DNA of 34,765 nucleotides from Chitinophagales bacterium (GTDB taxonomy: Bacteria; Bacteroidota; Bacteroidia; Chitinophagales; UBA8649): assembly GCA_020635995.1 (NCBI GenBank), contig JACJYS010000011.1, positions 1-34,765 of the forward strand. The letters run 5' to 3'. The position numbers and the translations under genes are program-made. Under the pieces are notes generated by a model. It did no database searches. It worked only from the letters and a program-made list of their open reading frames with translations, and was not told where the DNA came from. Shown here piece by piece: positions 16,628-23,046 of this stretch; position 1 is the first letter of the stretch; each line of letters starts with the position of its first letter.

Positions 16628-16660
16628 ACTTGTGCCACGACTTGGAGTAGTGGCACGAGT
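16628..16660. repeat. REP-like intergenic palindrome, copy 3
   Basis: ACTTGTGCCACGACTT and its near-complement GGAGTAGTGGCACGAGT form the same hairpin as copies 1 and 2 with one internal mismatch (16639 against 16649) and one G-U pair. It begins 7 nt after the desuccinylase-family stop codon and may double as its terminator. Confidence 0.85.
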
Positions 16661-16721
16661 AGAAAAATTCCATTACAAAAAAAACAGTTAGATTTATTAA
16701 GATTCAATAAAATATTTATAT

Positions 16722-16780
16722 ATTAGCAAGGTATAAACGGAATATATACGACATTATGTCGTTTATACAATTGTTAGCGG
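16722..16780 (+). other. attC-like recombination site A (left edge of cassette block)
   Basis: Arms GTATAAACG (16731-16739) and CGTTTATAC (16760-16768) are perfectly complementary, followed by 4 nt and GTTAGCGG (16773-16780). The left outer box reads AGC-AAG-GTATA, i.e. the AAC seen in sites B and C has become AGC. A second palindrome, ACGACAT/ATGTCGT (16748-16762), lies inside. Upstream is ordinary chromosomal sequence, so this may be a primary insertion site or a decayed cassette end. Confidence 0.6.
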
Positions 16781-17295
16781 TAATTAAAATGAAAAAAACT
16801 ATAGCGATAATATTATTGATGACTGTTGCTAAGATTGGCTTCTGTTGCAGCTGTATTCAAATGGAGGAGTTTTCAATTAAGACAGAGTTCAAGGATAGAG
16901 ATGTAATTTTCAATGGGAAACTAATTCAAGTAGACACCATTAATGTTGATACTGACTCAATCTTGAATTTCTCAACTGACGAAATTTGGTACACTTTTCA
17001 AGTTGTCGAATATTTCAAAGGGAAATCAAAAGAGAAAACGATTAGAATAAGGAGTGGCATTACAAATGCTGATGACTGCAAATTTGTCTTTACGAAAGGG
17101 AAATCTTATGTCGTATATGCAAACCACCCATTGACTGATAAATTTAAAAAGGAAAAATCCATTTTAGAGACCACGGTTTGTACTCATACAGGAGAAGCGA
17201 CCGAACAGAAGATTATTGAAGCTAAAAACCAAAGTAAATACCGCTAACACGGTGTATAGTGCATACCCTTCGGGATACGCACCATACACAAAACG
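16774..17295 (+). mobile_element. Integron-like gene cassette 1
   Basis: Predicted unit of 522 bp from the TT of GTTAGCGG to the G of the next site's GTT. GTTAGCGGTA (16773-16782) at the start and TACCGCTAAC (17239-17248) at the end are exact reverse complements, as expected when a cassette circle closes into one attC. It holds one gene in the usual orientation; the ATG is 15 nt from the left boundary and the stop codon lies within the right-hand box. No promoter is evident inside. Confidence 0.7.
16789..17247 (+). CDS. Small secreted Cys-rich protein, TIMP/NTR-like
   Basis: A 152-residue exported protein starting at the ATG at 16789; the ATG at 16756 lies inside recombination site A and is unlikely. 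A signal sequence (MKKTIAIILLMTVAKIGF) is followed by C-C-S-C, then a beta-rich domain with VIFNGKLIQV, YTFQVVEYFKGKSKEKTIRI, a cysteine in DDCKFVFTKGKSYVVYA and another in ETTVCTHT. N-terminal CxC, VxFxGxV, internal Cys and FxxGxxYLVYA resemble netrin/TIMP-like domains found in many bacterial secreted proteins. Function unknown; protease inhibition is only an analogy. The TAA stop is part of the CCGCTAAC cassette-end box. Isoleucine is mostly ATT. Confidence 0.75.
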   Translation: MKKTIAIILLMTVAKIGFCCSCIQMEEFSIKTEFKDRDVIFNGKLIQVDTINVDTDSILNFSTDEIWYTFQVVEYFKGKSKEKTIRIRSGITNADDCKFVFTKGKSYVVYANHPLTDKFKKEKSILETTVCTHTGEATEQKIIEAKNQSKYR

Positions 17296-17304
17296 TTACA
17301 AGCC
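17241..17304 (+). other. attC-like recombination site B
   Basis: CCGCTAAC (17241-17248), 3 nt, then a hairpin whose left arm GTGTATAGTGCAT-ACCC pairs with GGGATACGCACCATACAC across a TTCG loop with a few mismatches and a bulge, 5 nt, then GTTACAAGCC (17295-17304). The outer boxes are not complementary to each other; each matches the far end of its own cassette, which is the integron pattern. The strong stem with a TTCG loop may also stop transcription. Confidence 0.75.
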
Positions 17305-17329
17305 ATTATAAAAAAAGACCGAACATAAA

Positions 17330-18250
17330 ATGAAAGACTATTTTGAACTACAAGGTGTTCTGACAAACCGAAAGATTAAGGAATTAGGACTTAATCCTCT
17401 TTTAGGCTATGTTTTGGGTTTAACTGCATTTGTTTTGCTTTCAGAATACATTTTCCAAAAGACAGAGTTTGCCAAATACTTAGTAATCTTAACTTGCCTT
17501 AGTTTACAATTCAAACTTTCTGAAAAAAATAGAACGGATTTTTTACTATCAACTTTCGGAGATAAAACAAAAATAAAAATAAGAATTACAGAGAACTTTA
17601 TTCTTTGCATACCTTTTGTTTCTATTCTATTATACAAAAGTTTTCTCATTGAAGCCAGTATTCTATTTTTATGTTCGATTGTTCTTGCCTTATTCTCTTT
17701 TCACTCCAATTTCAATCTAACAATCCCAACTCCATTTTCTAAAAGACCATTTGAATTTTCAACAGGTTTCAGAAAGACCTTTTTCATATTTCCTGTTGCC
17801 TATGCTTTGACAGTTATTGCCATAAATGTTGATAATCTTAATTTGGGAATTTTCGCTCTTCTTTTGGTTTTCTTAACCTCTTTAAGTTACTACCACAAGC
17901 CTGAACAAGAATATTATGTATGGATTTTCGCTGAAACACCAAAAAGATTTTTAAAGAATAAAGTTTTTAACGCATATAGAAACGCTTCTATTTTAGCAGC
18001 TCCAATCATAATTAGTCTTTTGGCATTTTATCCAAACGAGTTTGAATTAATTTTACTCTTTTTTATAATTGGGCTTCTTTTTCTTTGTACAGTAATTTTG
18101 GCAAAATATTCAGCCTATCCTGGTGAGATGAACATACCCGAAGGAATTATTATTGCGTTTAGCCTTTACTTTCCTCCTTTGTTATTAGCTATCATCCCGT
18201 TTTTTTTCTCAAAGTCTATTAATAAGCTAAAATATTTATTGAATGATTAA
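17330..18250 (+). CDS. ABC transporter membrane subunit
   Basis: A 306-residue integral membrane protein with roughly eight to ten hydrophobic helices (for example LLGYVLGLTAFVLLSEYIF, ASILFLCSIVLALFSF, FELILLFFIIGLLFLCTVI). It overlaps the downstream ATPase gene by 8 nt and is therefore its permease partner. No conserved family signature allows the substrate to be named; self-protection or export of a small toxic compound or peptide is a common role for such orphan pairs, but this is inference. ATG at 17330, 26 nt after the cassette's left box. ATT/ATC are favoured over ATA for isoleucine, unlike flanking chromosomal genes. Confidence 0.8.
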   Translation: MKDYFELQGVLTNRKIKELGLNPLLGYVLGLTAFVLLSEYIFQKTEFAKYLVILTCLSLQFKLSEKNRTDFLLSTFGDKTKIKIRITENFILCIPFVSILLYKSFLIEASILFLCSIVLALFSFHSNFNLTIPTPFSKRPFEFSTGFRKTFFIFPVAYALTVIAINVDNLNLGIFALLLVFLTSLSYYHKPEQEYYVWIFAETPKRFLKNKVFNAYRNASILAAPIIISLLAFYPNEFELILLFFIIGLLFLCTVILAKYSAYPGEMNIPEGIIIAFSLYFPPLLLAIIPFFFSKSINKLKYLLND

Positions 18251-18923
18251 AATTAATGGGCTTAGCAAAAGTTATGGTAAAAACGAAGTTTTGAAAAATA
18301 TTTCAATGGAGTTTTTAAAAGGGAAAGTTTATGGAATTGTTGGTGAAAACGGTGCAGGAAAAACAACACTATTTAGATGTATTGCAGGTTTAGAAAATTA
18401 TAATGGAGAAATAATTTCCGAACATTCGCCTTTAAAAAAACATTTAGGATTACTTCTGACAGACCCTTTCTTTTTCTCTAAGATAACAGGAAAAGAATAC
18501 ATCAGACTACTTTGTAATGCCCGTGGAAAGTCTAATTTAGAAATCGAGAGCAAAAACATTTTTGATTTACCACTTAATCAATACGCTTCAACTTACTCGA
18601 CAGGAATGAAGAAGAAATTAGCAATTACCGCTATTCTACTTCAAGAAAACGAATACTTTATTCTTGACGAACCATTTAATGGTGTTGACATTCAGAGCAA
18701 CATCATTTTGACAGAGATAATTTTAAAACTTAAAGAACTTAATAAAGTTGTGCTTATTTCATCACATATTTTTTCAACTTTAAGCGATACTTGTGACGAA
18801 ATACACCTTTTGAGAAAAGGAGAGCAAATCAAATCAGTTCAAAAGTCCGAATTTAAAAACTTAGAACAAGAAATGAAAGAAATTACAATTGGAAATCGAA
18901 TTGAAAAACTTGAACTTAAATAA
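18243..18923 (+). CDS. ABC transporter ATP-binding subunit
   Basis: A 226-residue ABC ATPase: Walker A GENGAGKTT (about residues 34-42), a degenerate signature STGMKKKLAI (about 120-129), Walker B YFILDEPFNGVD (about 139-150) and the switch histidine in VLISSHIF. The STGMKK form is common in ABC-2-type exporters. It couples ATP hydrolysis to the permease encoded just upstream, with an 8-nt overlap ensuring translational coupling. The stop lies 7 nt before the cassette-end box. In the first 120 codons I count 7 ATT, 2 ATC and 2 ATA. Confidence 0.93.
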   Translation: MIKINGLSKSYGKNEVLKNISMEFLKGKVYGIVGENGAGKTTLFRCIAGLENYNGEIISEHSPLKKHLGLLLTDPFFFSKITGKEYIRLLCNARGKSNLEIESKNIFDLPLNQYASTYSTGMKKKLAITAILLQENEYFILDEPFNGVDIQSNIILTEIILKLKELNKVVLISSHIFSTLSDTCDEIHLLRKGEQIKSVQKSEFKNLEQEMKEITIGNRIEKLELK

Positions 18924-18930
18924 TAAAAAC

Positions 18931-19065
18931 GGCTTGTAACAATGTATATGAAAAATAGCCGAGATAGTAGTAAAATCAAGGGTTGTAGCTCGCTTCAACG
19001 TTCTTGTAACTTGACAGGGAAGTACAACGCAGTCGGCTACTATTCTTATACTCACCGTTGGTAGC
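18931..19065 (+). other. attC-like recombination site C
   Basis: GGCTTGTAAC (18931-18940), then 3 nt and left arm 18944-18962 (GTATATGAAAAATAGCCGA) pairing at 16 of 19 positions with the right arm 19033-19051 (TCGGCTACTATTCTTATAC), 5 nt, then GTTGGTAGC (19057-19065). About 70 nt of variable sequence sit between the arms. Mismatches within the arms are what integron recombination sites use as extrahelical bases, though I cannot assign them here. Confidence 0.75.
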
Positions 19066-19192
19066 TAAAACAGACGACACTAAATAAAAACATTATAAAA
19101 CAGTAAACAGACAAATTAGTATGCTCCTACAAATAAAAATACTTTAGGGAAACTAAAATTGAGCATACATTAATTTGTCATCGTCTGTTTTA
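19066..19192. repeat. Nested inverted repeat, possible structured RNA or geneless cassette
   Basis: TAAAACAGACGA (19066-19077) pairs exactly with 19181-19192. Inside it, GACAAATTA (19110-19118) and GTATGCTC (19119-19126) pair with TAATTTGTC (19171-19179) and GAGCATAC (19161-19168), leaving a 2-nt bulge. ACACTAAA (19077-19084) can alternatively pair with TTTAGTGT just beyond the right arm. No open frame fits here. It starts directly at the GTTGGTAGC box of site C; GCTACC at 19229-19234 matches part of the expected end box GCTACCAAC. The rest of the gap to 19345 holds only the nth promoter. Confidence 0.6.
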
Positions 19193-19308
19193 TAGCATTT
19201 TAGTGTTTTTGATTATAGTCTTGACCTGGCTACCTTTGTATCAAGACAAAAGTAAAAGACCATAAACTTACTTAAACGTCCCAAGATGCTATCTTAAAGC
19301 ATAAATTA

Positions 19309-19341
19309 TTGGTGTAATAACGGATAGTTATTATAAATTTG
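19309..19341 (+). promoter_or_regulatory. Promoter of nth, probably leaderless
   Basis: TTG (19309-19311), 22 nt, TAAATTTG (19334-19341), then CCTT and the ATG at 19346. Spacing fits the Bacteroidota -33/-7 pattern and places the transcript start at or next to the start codon, as for ribD. Confidence 0.6.
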
Positions 19342-19345
19342 CCTT

Positions 19346-19978
19346 ATGAAAAAAGCCGAAAAAGTAAGTTTTGTAATTGATACTTTAGAAAAACTTTATC
19401 CCAAAGTTCCTATTCCGCTAAATCATACCGACAATTATACTTTGCTGGTAGCTGTGCTACTTTCTGCACAATGTACTGACGAACGCGTAAACAAAATAAC
19501 GCCAAAACTTTTTGCCTTAGCCAATAATCCTACGGATATGGTTAAACTTGGACAAGAAAAAATTAAAGAAATTATACGCCCTTGTGGTTTATCGCCTATG
19601 AAATCTAAAGGAATTTTTGGCTTGTCGGAAATTATTTTAGATAAACACAATGGAAAAGTGCCCAACTCTTTTAAAGATTTAGAAGCCTTGCCCGGTGTGG
19701 GGCACAAAACTGCATCGGTGGTAATGAGCCAAGGTTTTGACGTGCCTGCTTTCCCTGTAGATACTCACATACATAGGCTTATGTACCGCTGGACTTTGAG
19801 CAACGGTAAAAATGTGCAACAAACCGAAAAAGATGCTAAACGGCTTTTTCCAGAAGAACTGTGGAACAAACTACACTTACAAATTATTTATTTTGGAAGA
19901 GAATACTGCCCCGCTAGAGGACACAAACTTAATGAATGTCCTATTTGCAGCAAAATAGGCAGGAAACAGATGAGATGA
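19346..19978 (+). CDS. nth: Endonuclease III (base-excision DNA glycosylase/AP lyase)
   Basis: Removes oxidised pyrimidines and nicks abasic sites. The helix-hairpin-helix LPGVGHKTASVV carries catalytic Lys K121, and catalytic Asp D139 lies in FPVDTHIHR. The usual [4Fe-4S] loop is altered: C188, C198 and C201 are present (REYC ... NECPIC), but the protein ends SKIGRKQMR without the fourth cysteine, and the first gap is 9 residues instead of 6. The cluster may be absent or differently ligated, as in other Bacteroidota homologues that lack it. Length 210 is normal. It is the first ordinary gene after the cassette block and ends 21 nt from the converging glycan gene. Confidence 0.95.
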   Translation: MKKAEKVSFVIDTLEKLYPKVPIPLNHTDNYTLLVAVLLSAQCTDERVNKITPKLFALANNPTDMVKLGQEKIKEIIRPCGLSPMKSKGIFGLSEIILDKHNGKVPNSFKDLEALPGVGHKTASVVMSQGFDVPAFPVDTHIHRLMYRWTLSNGKNVQQTEKDAKRLFPEELWNKLHLQIIYFGREYCPARGHKLNECPICSKIGRKQMR

Positions 19979-19999
19979 AAGATTTTCCCATTAATTTAC

Positions 20000-22321
20000 C
20001 TATTTCAAATTTTTAGAAATAGTATTAATAATGCTTTTTCTTTCATTATAAAATGAAGCAATAAACAAAGCGTTAAAAAAGGCAAATGCTATCATTCCCA
20101 TTTGGGTTTGAAAAAGCGATTCAAAAAACATATAAATAAGCAAAATAAGGATGTATAAAAAATAGAGCTTGTTATTTTGAACAAACGCCTTTATAAAAGA
20201 ATAGGCAAATATTAAAATTACCGATAAGAAACCTAAAATACCCAATTCTAAAAATGCTTCTATAAATTGGTTTTGTGCATTAAGATTATTTTCTACTCCA
20301 AAAGTATAATTTACTAATTCAAATCTTTCTTTTAAAAATTCAACGCTATTTCCTACGCCTATTCCCGAAAACCAATATTGTTTTAATAAAACCATACTTT
20401 CCCTCCACGACATCAGTCTTGAATTTAAAGTATTTAATATAAACTCTTTATTTAAAAATCCGCTTTGAACTAATACAAAACTAAATACTGCCAAAAAAAT
20501 ACTTACCGCCCATACTGCCGTTTTCTTGTTGCCTACAAAATTATAAAGGGCAAAAGAAAAGCTTAAAGGCAATACTATAAAGCCAATTTTGGAACTACAC
20601 AAATAAACCATAAAAGTAAAAAACACTAATAAACCCCAAAAAACTGTACGCCATTTTTCTTCTTTTAAATGCTTGAAATTATTGCCCAAAAACAAAATTC
20701 CTAAATTAAAATACAAGGAGTGTGTAACAGGGTTTGCTTTTACATGAAAAAGTAAATTTCTATAAAAAAAGCTATTCCAGCCATATTCCGGGAAATGTAC
20801 AAAAGACTGAATTAATATATAAACTCCAAAACCCGTTAATCCAAGAATATAAGCTGTGAGTAAAAACCGTGGTTTTATTTCTATTATTCTTTCCAGCTGA
20901 GATACGGTTATCCAATAAACCAATGGCAAGGAGTATAAGGCTATTTTTGTCCAATGTTCATTAGGTTTTGTAATAATATTTATTACAATAACAGCTAAAT
21001 TAAATAGCAGTAAAATACTGTAAGGATGTTTTAATAGCTCATTAATTTTTGTTTGAATAATTTGCCAGCCAGTAGAGCGGTAAACAATGAGTGTACGAAT
21101 TATTAAGGTTAAAAATGAAAACAATAAAATAAGCGTAGGAATACTGGTTGACACTCTATGAAAAGGAATAGCCATAGCCAAAATAAAAAAACTTGTGGCA
21201 AAAGCATACTCTATAAAAATAGGGTAGTTTAAGTCTTTTGAAATATTTTGAAGACTATTAAACATGGTTTTTTTTGCTATTCTCCTTTTAAATTTGCTAA
21301 AAACAAAATAATCTAAAGACATCATTAATGCCATACTAAGAAAAAGCGTAATTAAAATAACAGCCAAGCTCCCTAAATCTTGCGTAGGTAAAGAAACTAT
21401 AACCAAAAATATAGCAAAACCAAATAGGAACAATGATGCTTCTGCATGGTTAAATCCCAACCTTAACAGCAAGTGGTGCACATGGTTTCTATCTGCTTTA
21501 AACGGAGATTTTTTTAGATAATAAGGTCGCAATATAAAAAGTCTTAGTGTATCTGCCACGGGAATTGCCATAGCTGCAAAAACAATTCCTATTTCTGCTT
21601 CACACTTTGTTGAAATTTCATTGCTTAAATCGGTATAAGTATTGATAAAAACTATGGCTAAATAAGAAGCTAAAAAGCCAATTAACATTGAGCCATTATC
21701 GCCTAAAAAAGCCTTTGTGTTAAATAAATTAAACCTTAAAAAAACAGACAAGGAAGCTATAATGGTAAATACAAAAATTACATAATTATACTTGCCCGCA
21801 ATATAAAGCCACAAACCAAAAGAAATTAATGCCGCTATTCCCAGCAATGCCGCTAAGCCATTAATGCCATCTACTAAATTAAATGAGTTTATGATAAATA
21901 CTATAGCCACTACACATATTAATTGCCCTATAATTATAGGAATACCGTATAAATGCATGTACTCGGCTATATGTATTTTAGCTACAAATACCATTAAAAC
22001 GGCTACTAAAAACTGCCCTAAAAACTTTTGAGGAGCGTTTAATGGAAATTTATCATCTATTAGTCCTATAGAGAAAAGTAAAGTGCCACTTAAAATAAGC
22101 GTAATACTCTGAAAACTAATTGGAAATAAGGTTAACTGTGCCAATAAAAAAGCTAAATAAACTAACCAGCCACCTACTGGAGGCACACTTGTTTTATGCC
22201 GTTTTCTACTGGTAGCTTCATCAACATAGTTTTTTTTCTGAGCAAAAAGTATAAGTTTTGGAAATAAAACCAAAGCTACTACTGTATAAATAAACGGTAT
22301 AAGCAAAAGCCAATAATTCAA
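20000..22321 (-). CDS. WecA/MraY-type sugar-phosphate transferase fused to O-antigen ligase domain
   Basis: A 773-residue polytopic inner-membrane protein combining two glycan activities. Residues 1-330 are a polyprenyl-phosphate N-acetylhexosamine-1-phosphate transferase (WecA/TagO type): SVPPVGGWLVYLAF, D89-D90 (GLIDDKFPLN), D151 (NLVDGINGL), D208 (FLGDNGSM) and NHVHHLLLRLG (279-289). Residues about 360-773 resemble an O-antigen ligase/polymerase (Wzy_C type), with SRLMSWRESMVLLKQYWFSG and NAQNQFIEAFLELGILGF. The first half would load the lipid carrier, the second ligate or polymerise the glycan. The start is TTG at 22321, since no earlier ATG exists and the N-terminal helix is needed; a CTTTACA/TGTAAAG hairpin (22323-22342) abuts it. 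It follows GPx by 60 nt. Confidence 0.88.
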   Translation of the reverse strand: MNYWLLLIPFIYTVVALVLFPKLILFAQKKNYVDEATSRKRHKTSVPPVGGWLVYLAFLLAQLTLFPISFQSITLILSGTLLFSIGLIDDKFPLNAPQKFLGQFLVAVLMVFVAKIHIAEYMHLYGIPIIIGQLICVVAIVFIINSFNLVDGINGLAALLGIAALISFGLWLYIAGKYNYVIFVFTIIASLSVFLRFNLFNTKAFLGDNGSMLIGFLASYLAIVFINTYTDLSNEISTKCEAEIGIVFAAMAIPVADTLRLFILRPYYLKKSPFKADRNHVHHLLLRLGFNHAEASLFLFGFAIFLVIVSLPTQDLGSLAVILITLFLSMALMMSLDYFVFSKFKRRIAKKTMFNSLQNISKDLNYPIFIEYAFATSFFILAMAIPFHRVSTSIPTLILLFSFLTLIIRTLIVYRSTGWQIIQTKINELLKHPYSILLLFNLAVIVINIITKPNEHWTKIALYSLPLVYWITVSQLERIIEIKPRFLLTAYILGLTGFGVYILIQSFVHFPEYGWNSFFYRNLLFHVKANPVTHSLYFNLGILFLGNNFKHLKEEKWRTVFWGLLVFFTFMVYLCSSKIGFIVLPLSFSFALYNFVGNKKTAVWAVSIFLAVFSFVLVQSGFLNKEFILNTLNSRLMSWRESMVLLKQYWFSGIGVGNSVEFLKERFELVNYTFGVENNLNAQNQFIEAFLELGILGFLSVILIFAYSFIKAFVQNNKLYFLYILILLIYMFFESLFQTQMGMIAFAFFNALFIASFYNERKSIINTISKNLK

Positions 22322-22381
22322 ACTTTACATTTTTTTGTAAAGATAGATATTAGGTTTTAGAAATTTTGGTGATAGCCTTTT

Positions 22382-22945
22382 TTATTGCTCTATCCAGTCT
22401 ATAATTTCTTGGTCTAAGGGATTGGTTTTAGATGGAATCATTTTTTCTAAAACGCCTTTCTCATTTATTAGGTATTTCTGAAAATTCCATCCTACTTTGC
22501 TGTCCATTACCCCATTTAGCTCTTTTGTAGTTAAAAATTGATATACAGGATGCATATCTTTTCCTTTTACTGAAATTTTAGACATCATAGGGAAAGTTAC
22601 TCCATAATTAACTTTACAAAATTGAGCTATTTCTTCGTTAGTGCCCGGTTCTTGTTTTAAAAAGTTATTTGCAGGAAAGCCTACTATTACAAAATTATTG
22701 TCTTTATATTTTTGGTACAATTCCTCTAATTGCTCGTACTGAGGTGTAAATCCACATTTTGAAGCGGTGTTTACCACCATTATTTTTTTACCTTTTAATT
22801 GGGCAAAATCAAATTCATTGCCTGTTATATCTTCTACTTTAAATTGATAAATTGTTTTATCCATGGTATTGAAATTTTTAGTGTTAATAGCTGGTTTTGA
22901 GCTACAAGCTAATAAGGATATTAGTGCTACAAAAAGTGCTTTCAT
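22382..22945 (-). CDS. Cysteine-type glutathione/thioredoxin peroxidase, lipoprotein
   Basis: A 187-residue GPx-family peroxidase with an N-terminal lipoprotein-like signal (MKALFVALISLLACSS), so probably envelope-located. The peroxidatic cysteine is C64 (NTASKCGFTPQY), W153-N154 of the active site are in VGWNFQKYL, and C110 (AQFCKVNYGVTFP) aligns with the resolving cysteine of thioredoxin-dependent members. The usual active-site glutamine of the NQF motif is asparagine here (FPANNF, N94). It most likely detoxifies hydroperoxides using thioredoxin. Upstream, a strong terminator isolates it from the adhesin gene. Confidence 0.93.
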   Translation of the reverse strand: MKALFVALISLLACSSKPAINTKNFNTMDKTIYQFKVEDITGNEFDFAQLKGKKIMVVNTASKCGFTPQYEQLEELYQKYKDNNFVIVGFPANNFLKQEPGTNEEIAQFCKVNYGVTFPMMSKISVKGKDMHPVYQFLTTKELNGVMDSKVGWNFQKYLINEKGVLEKMIPSKTNPLDQEIIDWIEQ

Positions 22946-22995
22946 AATGTTTGTTTTACTTTTATAAACAAAATATTGGCAATAAAGTTTTATAA

Positions 22996-23031
22996 AACAA
23001 AAATGCCTCTAAAATTAGAGGCATTTTTGTT
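22996..23031. terminator. Bidirectional intrinsic terminator after the adhesin gene
   Basis: Perfect 15-bp arms (22996-23010 and 23017-23031; core ATGCCTCT/AGAGGCAT) around the loop AAAATT, with A-rich and T-rich ends. On the minus strand the stem is followed by a T tract 16 nt after the adhesin stop, as expected for its terminator. Confidence 0.9.
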
Positions 23032-23046
23032 AAGTTGAATATTATT

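Larger units (their letters stand above)
17296..19057 (+). mobile_element. Integron-like gene cassette 2
   Basis: Predicted 1762-bp unit bounded by GTTACAAGCC (17295-17304) and its exact reverse complement GGCTTGTAAC (18931-18940), the latter opening site C. It carries two overlapping genes, an ABC permease and its ATPase, both in the standard orientation. Two-gene cassettes with a complete transporter are uncommon in known integrons. Confidence 0.7.

Noticed and set aside
16756..16788. Upstream ATG of the cassette 1 gene
   Set aside because: It lies within the stem of recombination site A and would place extra residues before an otherwise complete signal peptide.
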